Shown: one piece after another, positions 6,050-13,898 of the stretch | Layout: each line of letters opens with the position of its first letter | Numbering within the stretch: position 1 is the stretch's first letter | Assembly (NCBI GenBank): GCA_045658165.1 | Contig: JAZOUN010000129.1 | Span: 1-18,658, forward strand | Length of the DNA: 18,658 nt | Direction of reading: 5' to 3' | DNA from: UBA1081 sp045658165 | Lineage (GTDB): Bacteria > Bacillota > Clostridia > Oscillospirales > Acutalibacteraceae | Translations under genes and position numbers: made by a program | The notes under the pieces: model-generated | The model's database searches: none | What the model was told of the DNA's origin: nothing | What the model saw: the letters and a program-made list of their open reading frames with translations, nothing else

Positions 6050-7495
6050 ATGAAAAAAACTATTGCGTTATTTCTTTCACTGATCCTCGTGTTCTCATCA
6101 GCTTTCTCAGTTGCTGTTCATGCTGAGGATGCAACCGAGTCAACCGCATCTTATGACACACCTATCATTGTTATAAGAGGTATGGCATTTACAGGACTTA
6201 CCCTTGACGAAGGCACTCCCGACGAACGTGAAAGCGTTGTTATGCCTGATCAGGACACAATCATTGATGTTGTTCTCAAGCTTGTAAAAACATTATTCTT
6301 TGAGCAGAGACTTGATGTTGATGCTATTTCTGATGTTGTTTATCAGGCATTAGGCGGTATTGCATGTGACAAAAACGGTGATTCACTTTACAACGCAAGC
6401 TACAGTTACTATCCCCTTGCAATGAGCAACTATCCCTGGCTTTATGATGACGGCGGTACAGGTGAATGGGGTGTTGCAGCAGCGGCTGTTGATTATTACG
6501 GTGCTGATAAAGTTTATTTCTTCACTTATGACTGGAGACTTGATCCTTCTGACACTGCAGACGACCTGAATGCTCTTGTTGAAAGAGTAAAGGCTGAACA
6601 TAACAGTAACAAAGTTGATATCGTTTGCTGCAGCATGGGCGGTGTTATAACAGACTGCTATATCTACGAATACGGTACAGACAGCCTTGACACTGTAGTG
6701 TTCAATTCATCAGCATTCTGCGGAACACATCTTACAACAGATCTTTTCCAGGGAAAAATTCTTATTACAGGCGATATGCTCAGAATTATGTTAAACAACA
6801 TGATCGATGCAGAATTTTTCACCTATTTTCTTTACAAAACAGGTGTGCTTGACATAGTTGCAGATCTTGCAATGAAAATTGTTGAAGCAAACAAAGCTGA
6901 AATTTACGACAAGATGCTTCGTGACATCTTCGCAACAATGCCTATAATGTGGGCAATTTCTCAGCCTGATGAATATGAAGCATGTCTTGATTACATGTTC
7001 CCAACAGATGAACTCAAAGCTGAATATGCAGGTCTTATCGCAAGAACAGACAAGCTTAATGAAATAATGCTCGGCATGGATGACCTTCTTCTCTCTCTTC
7101 CCGAAAAGGGCGTTAAAGTTGCAGTTGTAGGTGCATACAACACACAGATGCCTCCCGTTTATGAATCAGCTTTATATCACGGAGACGGCGTACTTGAATC
7201 AGATATGATTCTCGGCAGAGCAACAGTTTCTGTTTTAGGAAAAACTCTCGGTGATGATTACAAGGGCGAAAGAGTTTCTCCCGACAATTGTGTAGACCTT
7301 TCAGATGTTCTTTTCCCCGAATACACATGGGCTTTCAAAAACGGTTCACACATTATCGGTGAATACGGTACAGATTCATCAGAATTCATTATGGCAATTC
7401 TCGGTTGTCAGCAGCAGCCTACTGTAGATACATTTGAACAGTATCCTCAGTTCATGATTTGCGATGAAGATATGAACTTTGAATATTTTGACTGA
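6050..7495 (+). CDS. Secreted LCAT/lipase-like alpha/beta hydrolase (481 aa)
   Basis: AGAGGTG precedes the ATG. Residues 1-25 are a signal peptide ending in VHA. The body is an alpha/beta hydrolase of the lecithin:cholesterol acyltransferase/lipase type: the FFTYDWRLDP segment (158-166) typical of that family, then the nucleophile elbow VDIVCCSMGG with S195, a GDG turn with D379 (YHGDGVLES) and a late His, H434 (NGSHIIGEYG), which together give a plausible Ser-Asp-His triad. The elbow is C-C-S-M-G, where most lipases have G-x-S-x-G or A-x-S-x-G. Members cleave or transfer acyl esters; lipid, glycan or xenobiotic esters are all possible. No wall anchor or dockerin is seen, so the product is likely released or loosely bound. 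It stands alone between its own promoter and terminator. Confidence 0.78.
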   Translation: MKKTIALFLSLILVFSSAFSVAVHAEDATESTASYDTPIIVIRGMAFTGLTLDEGTPDERESVVMPDQDTIIDVVLKLVKTLFFEQRLDVDAISDVVYQALGGIACDKNGDSLYNASYSYYPLAMSNYPWLYDDGGTGEWGVAAAAVDYYGADKVYFFTYDWRLDPSDTADDLNALVERVKAEHNSNKVDIVCCSMGGVITDCYIYEYGTDSLDTVVFNSSAFCGTHLTTDLFQGKILITGDMLRIMLNNMIDAEFFTYFLYKTGVLDIVADLAMKIVEANKAEIYDKMLRDIFATMPIMWAISQPDEYEACLDYMFPTDELKAEYAGLIARTDKLNEIMLGMDDLLLSLPEKGVKVAVVGAYNTQMPPVYESALYHGDGVLESDMILGRATVSVLGKTLGDDYKGERVSPDNCVDLSDVLFPEYTWAFKNGSHIIGEYGTDSSEFIMAILGCQQQPTVDTFEQYPQFMICDEDMNFEYFD

Positions 7496-7523
7496 TATCT
7501 GAAACAAATAATTCAACAAAGCA

Positions 7524-7557
7524 AAAGGAACGACTCAATTGTCGTTCCTTTATTTTT
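7524..7557 (+). terminator. Terminator after the lipase-like gene
   Basis: AAAGGAACGAC (7524-7534) pairs exactly with GTCGTTCCTTT (7541-7551) around TCAATT, followed by ATTTTTA. Confidence 0.9.
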
Positions 7558-7622
7558 ACAATTAACTGCACATTATCACAAAATGAAGCGATTTCAACGC
7601 AATATTATGTCTGTTTTTCCTA

Positions 7623-7651
7623 TTGCAAAAAAGTAAAGTATTTAATATAAT
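7623..7651 (+). promoter_or_regulatory. Sigma-A promoter of the aspartate kinase gene
   Basis: TTGCAA at 7623-7628 and TATAAT at 7646-7651 with a 17-base spacer. The predicted leader is only about 35 bases, too short for a lysine riboswitch. Confidence 0.8.
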
Positions 7652-7690
7652 ATTATGCGGATATTAATATGTTATTTATGAGGTGCAATT

Positions 7691-9004
7691 ATGCTTAAAG
7701 TTGTTAAGTTCGGCGGTTCTTCACTTGCCGATGCAAATCAGTTCCGTAAAGTTGCGGAAATTATCAAGAGTGACCCCAGCAGAAGATATGTTATCGCTTC
7801 TGCACCCGGTAAAAGAGACACACACGACGTTAAAGTTACAGACATGCTTCTTCAGTGTTTCCGTCTTGTAAGAGACAAGAAGAGCATTGACGAAACATTC
7901 GATAAAATCACAGAAAGATACAACGGAATCATCCGTGACCTCGGCATTGATTTCTCACTTGATGAAGACCTTCAGGGTATCAAGGTTGCAATCATGCACC
8001 ACGCAAGCCAGGATTACATCGCAAGCCGTGGTGAGTTCCTTAACTCAAAAATTCTTGCAAACTTCCTCGGTTTCCAGTTCATCGATGCTGAAGAAGGCAT
8101 CTTCTTTGATGAAAACGGTTTCCTTGATGCAGAAAAGACAGACAGAGAACTCAGCCGTCTTCTTTCATACCATGAGTATGCAGTTATCCCCGGTTTCTAC
8201 GGTGCATCTCCCAACGGTATGATCAAGACATTCTCAAGAGGCGGTTCAGACGTTACCGGTTCAATCGTTGCACGTGCCGCAAGTGCTGATATCTATGAAA
8301 ACTGGACAGACGTTTCAGGTATGCTTATGGCTGACCCCCGTTGCATCGAAAATCCTCAGCCCATCCCCGAAATCACATACAGAGAACTCCGTGAGCTTTC
8401 ATACATGGGTGCAACTGTTCTTCACGATGAAGCAATCTTCCCCGTAAGAAAAGCAAGAATACCCATCAACATCAGAAACACAAACTGCCCCGATGCACCC
8501 GGAACAATGATTGTTCACAAGGCTTCAAGCAACAATGTTCCCACTGTTATCACAGGTATCGCAGGTAAGAAGGGTATCACAGCTATTCATGTTGAAAAAG
8601 ACATGATGAACGCAGAACTCGGTTTTGGAAGAAAGGTTCTTGAAGTTCTTGAAAATCATCATGTTTCGTTTGAACACCTTCCCTCAGGTATCGACACAAT
8701 GAGCGTTCTTGTTTCTGCTGATGCTCTCGGTTCACATAAGGGTTCAATCACTGCAGAAATCGTTAAGAAGGTCAATCCTGATTCAATCACACTTGTTGAA
8801 GGTCTTTGCCTTATCGCTATCGTTGGCCGCGGTATGGTTAACACAGAAGGTACAGCTGCAAGAATCTTCACAGCTCTTGCAAATGCAAAGGTTAACATCA
8901 GAATGATCGACCAGGGTTCAAGTGAAATCAACATCATCGTTGCTGTTGAAGAAAAAGACTACCACAAGACAATTGATGCAATTTACAATGAATTTGTAAA
9001 ATAA
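7691..9004 (+). CDS. Aspartate kinase (YclM/ThrD type)
   Basis: The ribosome binding site GAGGTG lies just upstream of the ATG at 7691. The enzyme phosphorylates L-aspartate with ATP, the first step to lysine/diaminopimelate, threonine and methionine (EC 2.7.2.4). Visible motifs are KFGGSS (6-11) for nucleotide and aspartate binding, ASRGE (111-115), SRGGSDVTGS (182-191) and NWTDVSGMLMADPR (204-217). Two ACT domains, roughly 295-365 and 372-437, form the regulatory part. The 437-residue length and the N-terminal pattern including SAPGKR resemble the YclM/ThrD aspartokinase of Bacillus more than the internally re-initiated LysC. It is monocistronic, with no neighbouring aspartate-pathway gene. 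Feedback control is probably by amino acid binding to the ACT domains; which effector (Lys, Thr or both) cannot be read from the sequence. Confidence 0.95.
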   Translation: MLKVVKFGGSSLADANQFRKVAEIIKSDPSRRYVIASAPGKRDTHDVKVTDMLLQCFRLVRDKKSIDETFDKITERYNGIIRDLGIDFSLDEDLQGIKVAIMHHASQDYIASRGEFLNSKILANFLGFQFIDAEEGIFFDENGFLDAEKTDRELSRLLSYHEYAVIPGFYGASPNGMIKTFSRGGSDVTGSIVARAASADIYENWTDVSGMLMADPRCIENPQPIPEITYRELRELSYMGATVLHDEAIFPVRKARIPINIRNTNCPDAPGTMIVHKASSNNVPTVITGIAGKKGITAIHVEKDMMNAELGFGRKVLEVLENHHVSFEHLPSGIDTMSVLVSADALGSHKGSITAEIVKKVNPDSITLVEGLCLIAIVGRGMVNTEGTAARIFTALANAKVNIRMIDQGSSEINIIVAVEEKDYHKTIDAIYNEFVK

Positions 9005-9017
9005 GAATAAAAATAAG

Positions 9018-9050
9018 TCCCCCGGATTAATTATTCCGGGGGAAATTTTT
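9018..9050. terminator. Bidirectional terminator between convergent genes
   Basis: TCCCCCGGA (9018-9026) pairs exactly with TCCGGGGGA (9035-9043), with A-rich sequence on the left and T-rich on the right, so it can end both the kinase gene and the minus-strand reductase gene. Confidence 0.9.
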
Positions 9051-9054
9051 ATAC

Positions 9055-9978
9055 TTACGGCAGGATATTTCCTGCGCTCATATAGATTGCGTACCACTCT
9101 TCTCTTGTGAGAGTAACATCTGCGCCCTTAAGGCACTCAAGCAATCTTTCCTTTTTGAGTGTGCCCGTTATGGGCTGAATTTTTGCAGGATGTCTCAGCA
9201 GCCATGCCATTGCAATTGTTGTTTTTGAAACATTGTATTTTTCTGCAAGCTCCTGAAGTTTTGCATTAAGCTCCGGAAAATCAGGATGATCAATGAATGT
9301 ACCCTTTGCAAATCCGTACTGAAATGGTGACCATGCCTGAATTGTGATTTTATTCATACGGCAGTATTCTATAATACCTGCACCTCTGTCCACCGCTGAA
9401 TCGTTGAACATATTAACATTAAGCCCTGCCTGAATCATGGGACAATGTGCAATACTCAGCTGCATCTGATTAGCAACGAGAGGAACATTCAGATTGTTTT
9501 TAAGATATTCCATCTGCCATATGCCTTCATTGGAAACACCGAAATTACGGACTTTTCCGTTTGCCTTAAGGATATCAAAAGCTTCGCATACCTCTTCGGG
9601 CTCAAACAATGTATCAGGTCTGTGAAGAAGGAGTACATCAATATAATCTGTGCCGAGTCTTTTAAGACTTCCGTCAACGGACTCAAGAATATGCTTCTTT
9701 GAGAAATCAAAACTCTTTCCGGGTACTATTGCACACTTTGTCTGAATAAACATCTTTTCACGGATGCTGTCATTCATCCCTATTGCTTCTGAGAAGATTT
9801 TTTCTGCCTCTCCCCCGCCGTAAATGTCTGCATGATCAAAAAAGTTTGCACCATTTTCGATGGCTGTTCTTATAAAGGCTTCAGCTGTCTTTAAATCAGT
9901 GTTTCTGTTAAGACGCCAGAATCCCACTGCCACTGCAGGAACCTGCAATTCAGACGCTCCGAGCTGTATTTTTCGCAT
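9055..9978 (-). CDS. Aldo/keto reductase family oxidoreductase (307 aa)
   Basis: The AGAGGTG site seven bases upstream supports the ATG at 9978. The protein is a full-length (beta/alpha)8 aldo/keto reductase using NAD(P)H, with the tetrad D48 and Y53 (FFDHADIYGGGEAE), K81 (FIQTKC) and H119 (VLLLHRPD). The C-terminal KTTIAMAWLLRHP and GTLKKERLLECL segments match the cofactor-binding end of the family. It resembles the YdhF/YtbE branch of bacterial reductases; the substrate is unknown. It starts 21 bases after the membrane-anchored protein gene and has no promoter of its own visible, so the two genes are probably co-transcribed from the promoter at 11300-11328. Confidence 0.92.
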   Translation of the reverse strand: MRKIQLGASELQVPAVAVGFWRLNRNTDLKTAEAFIRTAIENGANFFDHADIYGGGEAEKIFSEAIGMNDSIREKMFIQTKCAIVPGKSFDFSKKHILESVDGSLKRLGTDYIDVLLLHRPDTLFEPEEVCEAFDILKANGKVRNFGVSNEGIWQMEYLKNNLNVPLVANQMQLSIAHCPMIQAGLNVNMFNDSAVDRGAGIIEYCRMNKITIQAWSPFQYGFAKGTFIDHPDFPELNAKLQELAEKYNVSKTTIAMAWLLRHPAKIQPITGTLKKERLLECLKGADVTLTREEWYAIYMSAGNILP

Positions 9979-9999
9979 ATAAACACCTCTAATTTACAA

Positions 10000-11271
10000 T
10001 CAGAATATAAAATAGCTGAACTTGCCGTTTTCCTGAGCAGAAAGCATTATTTTGCCGTCACCGAGACATACGGTATTGAATACAGTTGCAAAGAATTCAT
10101 TTTCATATGCGCCTTTAAGACTGCCATCTTCAAGTGATGCTGCTACACAAACGGGATTTTCACCCTCAACAGTTCCTGTTAAGATAAACATTCCGTTTTC
10201 GCATACAAATGTTTCTGCAGTGAATATTGATTTATTCTTATACTGCAGTTCAACCTGTGTGTCTTCAAGAAGAGAATAAACTGAATTTTTGCTTATGATA
10301 TAAAGGTAATCGCCTGAAACAAGAATATCATTTCTGCCTACACCGTCAAATGTTTTTACAACTTCTGACTTTTCACTACCTGTATTATATTTATTCAGTG
10401 TAACATTACCGTTTTCATCAACTGCAAGGTACATAATTGCAGAATCAACTTTCTTTGCCCAGTAACCGATAACATCTTTTACAAGACGGACATTATCAAG
10501 ATTGTTTCCTCTGCCGCCGCTTTTCATAAGGTCAACTCTTTCATCGTCTTCAGGATAATGTCTGCCTGAGAAGAAGAGCTGATAATCAGCTTCGCCCTTG
10601 ATAACTGTATCGTTAAGAATTGTATAGTCACTTCTCATTGAGCCGTTTACACCTATTGTACGGTTCTTTACGGAAAGATAATTCTTACATGAGCCGTTGC
10701 CGGGGTTAAATATGAAAGGTTCTTCATATATCTTGTCATTACTGTAAAAATCTTCTTCGTTTGTATCAATAAGAAGCAAAAAGCTTGATGATACACCCTT
10801 TATATTTTCACCGAATTGTGTTAAACGCAGGAATGCATAAGGATAATGGTCATAACCACTTGTCTGACCGGTATAAAGACCGTAACCTGCTATTTTACCC
10901 TCTTCCTCATAATATGTTACTGTTGCATCAACAGTCTGTGCGCTCATTTTAACAGAAATGTCATAAGTACCGCTGCTTTCAACTGCTGTAAACATATTAT
11001 CTGCAAACTTATAGAATTTAACCTCACCGGCATCAGAAATTGTAAAGTAAACATCCTGAATGTCTGTTTTTAAATAAGGTAAAGTGTTTTCCTGCTGTAC
11101 CTTTATTGCTGTAAGATAATCTTCAGAAGAAAAAATATTTTCTGCCTCTGTTGTCTGCTCCACTTCCTGAGTTCTTTCAAAATTGAAAAAATCTCCGAAG
11201 AATAACACTGCACCGACACATACGAGCGCCATAACAACCAGAACGATTGTTGCAATCTTTTTTTTGTCCAT
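10000..11271 (-). CDS. Membrane-anchored protein of unknown function (423 aa)
   Basis: The frame is open to 11460, but GGAGGTG seven bases before the ATG at 11271 and a consensus promoter at 11300-11328 place the real start there. Residues 1-24 (MDKKKIATIVLVVMALVCVG) are an uncleaved signal anchor; the remainder should lie outside the cell. A linker with EVEQTTEAE is followed by two parts: residues about 45-240, beta-rich with the pattern of a lipocalin- or DUF-like beta sheet (YEEEGKIAGYGLYTGQ), and 240-423, with short repeated strands of beta-propeller character (GDYLYIISKNSVYSLL, ENGMFILTGT, GDGKIMLSAQ). No catalytic motif is visible. It leads the transcript that also carries the aldo/keto reductase. 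I do not recognise the family. Confidence 0.8.
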   Translation of the reverse strand: MDKKKIATIVLVVMALVCVGAVLFFGDFFNFERTQEVEQTTEAENIFSSEDYLTAIKVQQENTLPYLKTDIQDVYFTISDAGEVKFYKFADNMFTAVESSGTYDISVKMSAQTVDATVTYYEEEGKIAGYGLYTGQTSGYDHYPYAFLRLTQFGENIKGVSSSFLLLIDTNEEDFYSNDKIYEEPFIFNPGNGSCKNYLSVKNRTIGVNGSMRSDYTILNDTVIKGEADYQLFFSGRHYPEDDERVDLMKSGGRGNNLDNVRLVKDVIGYWAKKVDSAIMYLAVDENGNVTLNKYNTGSEKSEVVKTFDGVGRNDILVSGDYLYIISKNSVYSLLEDTQVELQYKNKSIFTAETFVCENGMFILTGTVEGENPVCVAASLEDGSLKGAYENEFFATVFNTVCLGDGKIMLSAQENGKFSYFIF

Positions 11272-11299
11272 ATGGTAACACCTCCATAAATATGGAATT

Positions 11300-11328
11300 A
11301 TTATATAACATTTCAAAAGTAGTGTCAA
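11300..11328 (-). promoter_or_regulatory. Full-consensus sigma-A promoter for the minus-strand membrane protein/reductase pair
   Basis: Read on the minus strand, TTGACA (11328-11323), a 17-base spacer, and TATAAT (11305-11300). Both hexamers match the consensus exactly. The transcript would start near 11293, a short distance before GGAGGTG. Confidence 0.9.
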
Positions 11329-11340
11329 CAAAAATAGAAT

Positions 11341-11352
11341 TTTGTTAACAAA
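11341..11352. promoter_or_regulatory. 12-bp perfect palindrome between divergent promoters, possible operator
   Basis: TTTGTTAACAAA sits 12 bases upstream of the -35 box of the minus-strand promoter and about 43 bases before the -35 box of the GH25 gene. Its position suits a regulator acting on either gene, but it is short and AT-rich. Confidence 0.3.
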
Positions 11353-11395
11353 GTTATCAAAAACACTGCAATGGCATATATATAAATATTTACTA

Positions 11396-11424
11396 TTGTG
11401 TTTAAAAAGAAAAAATGATATTAT
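11396..11424 (+). promoter_or_regulatory. Probable promoter for the GH25 gene
   Basis: TTGTGT at 11396-11401 and TATTAT at 11419-11424 with a 17-base spacer. Transcription would start close to 11431, which rules out the ATG at 11342 and makes the one at 11429 unlikely. Confidence 0.6.
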
Positions 11425-11458
11425 ATACATGAAAAAACACAAAAGAAAGGACTGCAAC

Positions 11459-12340
11459 ATGACTTTCAGAGATAAAAAATATATACCTTATTATATACTC
11501 TCAGCAATTATAGTAGCTGCCAGCTTAACAATTGTTTCTGTTACATCTGCAACAATAATAAAGAAAAACAAAACGCCTCAGGAAATTATTCCCGAAACGA
11601 CAACTATATTTATGAACGGTGAAATCCCCTATTATCCCAACATTCCCGCTTCATCATACGGTACGGAAAATTTCACAATGGAAGACGGCAGAATTGAATA
11701 TACCGATGCTTCCACAGATTACTCAACAGGTATTGATATATCTGCTTTTCAAGGAAATATTGACTGGAATGCCGTTAAAAACGACGGAATTGATTTTGCA
11801 ATCATCCGTGTAGGCTACAGAGGATACGGCGCAGAAGGAATTATACGCGAAGATGACAACGCAAGAAAAAATATAGTCAATGCAACCGCTGCAGGGCTTG
11901 ATGTGGGCGTATATTTCTACTCTCAGGCAATAACAGCCGAAGAAGCTGTTGAAGAAGCTGATTTTGTTCTTGACATCATCAAAGATTACGATTTCAACGG
12001 TCCTGTTGTTTTTGACTGGGAAACAGAACTAGGAAAAAAAATGAGAACTGACAATCTCAGCGGTGAAATCATTACAGACTGCGCAGTTGCATTCTGCGAA
12101 AGAGTAAAAGAACACAACTACACCCCTGCCGTTTATTTCAACCTTTCTGATGCATATGTCAGATATGACCTTGACAGAATCAGCAATTATGTGCTGTGGT
12201 ATGCCCAACATGAAGGTGACGCTCCTGCTTTTTATTACAACTACAATATATGGCAATATTCCGATTCGGGAGAGGTTGACGGCATAAAAGGAAAAGTCGA
12301 TATGAACATTTCGTTTATTGATTTCTCTCAATTTGCATAA
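11459..12340 (+). CDS. GH25 family muramidase (lysozyme), membrane-anchored (293 aa)
   Basis: AAAGGA at 11446-11451, seven bases before the ATG at 11459, decides the start; in-frame ATGs at 11342 and 11429 are upstream of or at the predicted transcript start. Residues 10-33 form a signal anchor followed by a linker of about 55 residues. The GH25 domain spans 90-293: GIDISAFQGNIDW with D93, then VVFDWE with the D186-x-E188 pair expected for catalysis, and NIWQYSDSGEVDGIKGKVD at the end. Enzymes of this family cut the beta-1,4 bond between N-acetylmuramic acid and N-acetylglucosamine. A single-domain enzyme with a membrane anchor points to housekeeping wall remodelling or spore/cell separation rather than phage lysis, and no holin or phage gene is near. 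Confidence 0.92.
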   Translation: MTFRDKKYIPYYILSAIIVAASLTIVSVTSATIIKKNKTPQEIIPETTTIFMNGEIPYYPNIPASSYGTENFTMEDGRIEYTDASTDYSTGIDISAFQGNIDWNAVKNDGIDFAIIRVGYRGYGAEGIIREDDNARKNIVNATAAGLDVGVYFYSQAITAEEAVEEADFVLDIIKDYDFNGPVVFDWETELGKKMRTDNLSGEIITDCAVAFCERVKEHNYTPAVYFNLSDAYVRYDLDRISNYVLWYAQHEGDAPAFYYNYNIWQYSDSGEVDGIKGKVDMNISFIDFSQFA

Positions 12341-12343
12341 AAG

Positions 12344-12375
12344 AAAATCCAACACAAGCTGTGTTGGATTTTTTT
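12344..12375. terminator. Bidirectional terminator between GH25 and PP2C-like genes
   Basis: AAAATCCAACACA (12344-12356) pairs with TGTGTTGGATTTT (12360-12372), followed by more T. The reverse strand also shows a T-rich tail. Confidence 0.88.
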
Positions 12376-12392
12376 ATACATTAAAAAAGGAA

Positions 12393-13805
12393 TTATTCAG
12401 CTAATTCTACCACTTCTACAACTTCAACTTCTTCAACTTCTTCTACATCTTCAACAGGATCTTCAGCTGCCTGAGTTGTTGTTGCAGGAGTCTGAGTTGT
12501 TGTATCTGCCTGAGTTGTTGTATCTGCCTGTGTTGTTGTATCTGCCTGTGTTGTGGTGTCTGCCTGAGTTGTTGTTTCCTCAGCCTGAGTAGTAGTTGTC
12601 TGAGTTGTTGTTGCAGGTCTTGTTGTAGTTGTTGCAGGTCTGCTTGTTACTCTTTCAGTTGTAGTCTGAGTAGTTGTTTCAGCTGTTGTGGTTTCGTCGT
12701 TTGCATTGTTGTCATCTTCTTCATCTTCAACCGCACCGACATCACCGCCGTGTTCAGTATCATCCACACTCTGCATACCGTTACTGCCGTTGAAATCACC
12801 GCTTATGTCTTCAGTGTCAAAATCTGCAACGACATCATCTGGTGCTGAAGTTTTTTCACCACCGTTATCGGTATTTGCAGGCATATGTGTTGAAAAATAA
12901 AGAGCTGCAGTAATAGCAAGTATAATTACAAGAATTATAATGGGAATTAGTCTTATAAACTTCTTCTTTGCAGATACAGGCTTTTCTTCAACTTCGGGAG
13001 CTTCAGATTTGGAAACATAACCCTCTTCTGCAACAAGTTCATCTGACTCAATAGGAGGTTCAGCATCGAACTCATTTACATTACCGTCAATTTCATTTTC
13101 TGAAACAGCCACAGGCACTTCAGCGTATGTACGCTCTGTGTCTGACTTGAGTTTCATAAGAACAACCGAACAGTCTTTTCCTGCTGCAGTAACAGCAAGG
13201 CTCTTGTAGAAATCACGGATTATTGTTTTAAGGTCTGAATTTGAATCAAACGCATCTACAATTGCGTCATAATCAAGATCAACAGATGCTTCTTCACCGA
13301 TGAGGGCAAAAATATCACCGTCTGAAATAACATCAACGAACTGGAAACCTGTGCCGTTTTCGTCATCAGAAAGAGCAATTTCAAAAAGCTCCCCTTCTGA
13401 GAATCTGAGCAGATGGCATCCGCCTGTTTTTGCAGCAACAACACAATCATCATAAACGCATATAACACCTATTGAAAGTCTGCCGTTTTCAATACCGCAA
13501 CTTTCAACAACAGACTGCATATCTTCAAAATACTTGTCAATAACAACCTGAGCATTATACTTATTGAAATTGATATCTTTTACATAATCATTAAAAGCAT
13601 CTGCAGCACCTGCAGCAAATCCTTTCTGATTACCTGATGCAAGAACTGCAATATAGGGAGGTTTTACGCTTCCTGCTGCTTTAAAACCGGCATCAGCTTC
13701 TGCTGCAGAAATCACCTTTCCGTTAAGATTGAGATTATCACCATTAAAGCCTTTTGCAAGACGACTTTTTGTTATAGCTACTGATTCAGCAAGTATAACT
13801 GACAT
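12393..13805 (-). CDS. Degenerate PP2C-like protein with one TM helix and Thr-rich outer tail (470 aa)
   Basis: AAGAAGGTG before the ATG at 13805 and a TTGACT-17-TAAAAT promoter define the start. Residues 1-222 follow the order of PP2C Ser/Thr phosphatases: GFNGDN near the first motif, AVLASGNQKGFAAGAADAF where the family has DGMGGH-G, VDVISDGDIFALIGEEAS where it has GD-LLL-SDG, and GKDCSVVLMKL where it has DN-TVI. Most metal-binding Asp residues of those motifs (the DG and SDG positions) are replaced, so it is probably a pseudo-phosphatase or binding module. An acidic linker (235-275), a Lys/Arg patch, one TM helix (285-304) and an extracytoplasmic Thr/Asp-rich tail (315-448) follow, ending in a Glu/Val-rich strip (449-470). 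The family call is inferred from motif order only. Confidence 0.65.
   Translation of the reverse strand: MSVILAESVAITKSRLAKGFNGDNLNLNGKVISAAEADAGFKAAGSVKPPYIAVLASGNQKGFAAGAADAFNDYVKDINFNKYNAQVVIDKYFEDMQSVVESCGIENGRLSIGVICVYDDCVVAAKTGGCHLLRFSEGELFEIALSDDENGTGFQFVDVISDGDIFALIGEEASVDLDYDAIVDAFDSNSDLKTIIRDFYKSLAVTAAGKDCSVVLMKLKSDTERTYAEVPVAVSENEIDGNVNEFDAEPPIESDELVAEEGYVSKSEAPEVEEKPVSAKKKFIRLIPIIILVIILAITAALYFSTHMPANTDNGGEKTSAPDDVVADFDTEDISGDFNGSNGMQSVDDTEHGGDVGAVEDEEDDNNANDETTTAETTTQTTTERVTSRPATTTTRPATTTQTTTTQAEETTTQADTTTQADTTTQADTTTQADTTTQTPATTTQAAEDPVEDVEEVEEVEVVEVVELAE
12494..12565 (-). repeat. Four 18-bp tandem repeats coding for TTQADT units
   Basis: Units start at 12494, 12512, 12530 and 12548; the first two are identical (GAGTTGTTGTATCTGCCT) and the others differ at one to three bases. 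They encode a six-residue Thr/Gln/Ala/Asp period in the outer tail. Such a repeat can change copy number by slippage without breaking the frame. Confidence 0.9.
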
Positions 13806-13837
13806 TCAATCACCTTCTTAAATTATTTAACTATATT

Positions 13838-13866
13838 ATTTTATCATCTATTTCTTATATAGTCAA
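13838..13866 (-). promoter_or_regulatory. Sigma-A promoter for the PP2C-like gene
   Basis: On the minus strand TTGACT (13866-13861), a 17-base spacer and TAAAAT (13843-13838), about 25 bases before the ribosome binding site. Confidence 0.8.
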
Positions 13867-13898
13867 CAGCTAAAACATTAATTATAAAGAATTATATA

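Noticed and set aside
7558..7690. Possible lysine riboswitch before the aspartate kinase gene
   Set aside because: The promoter at 7623-7651 leaves a leader of only about 35 bases, too short for any known aptamer of that class.
11342..11458. 39-residue N-terminal extension of the GH25 enzyme
   Set aside because: It lies upstream of or across the predicted promoter (11396-11424), and AAAGGA fits the ATG at 11459.
11272..11460. 63-residue N-terminal extension of the minus-strand membrane protein
   Set aside because: It would read through a consensus promoter and a strong ribosome binding site that belong to the ATG at 11271.
11459..12340. GH25 gene as a sign of a prophage lysis module
   Set aside because: It has a membrane anchor, its own promoter and terminator, and no holin, tail or integrase gene nearby.
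12494..12565. CRISPR-like regular repeats
   Set aside because: Units are 18 bp with no spacers, in frame inside a coding sequence for a Thr-rich tail.
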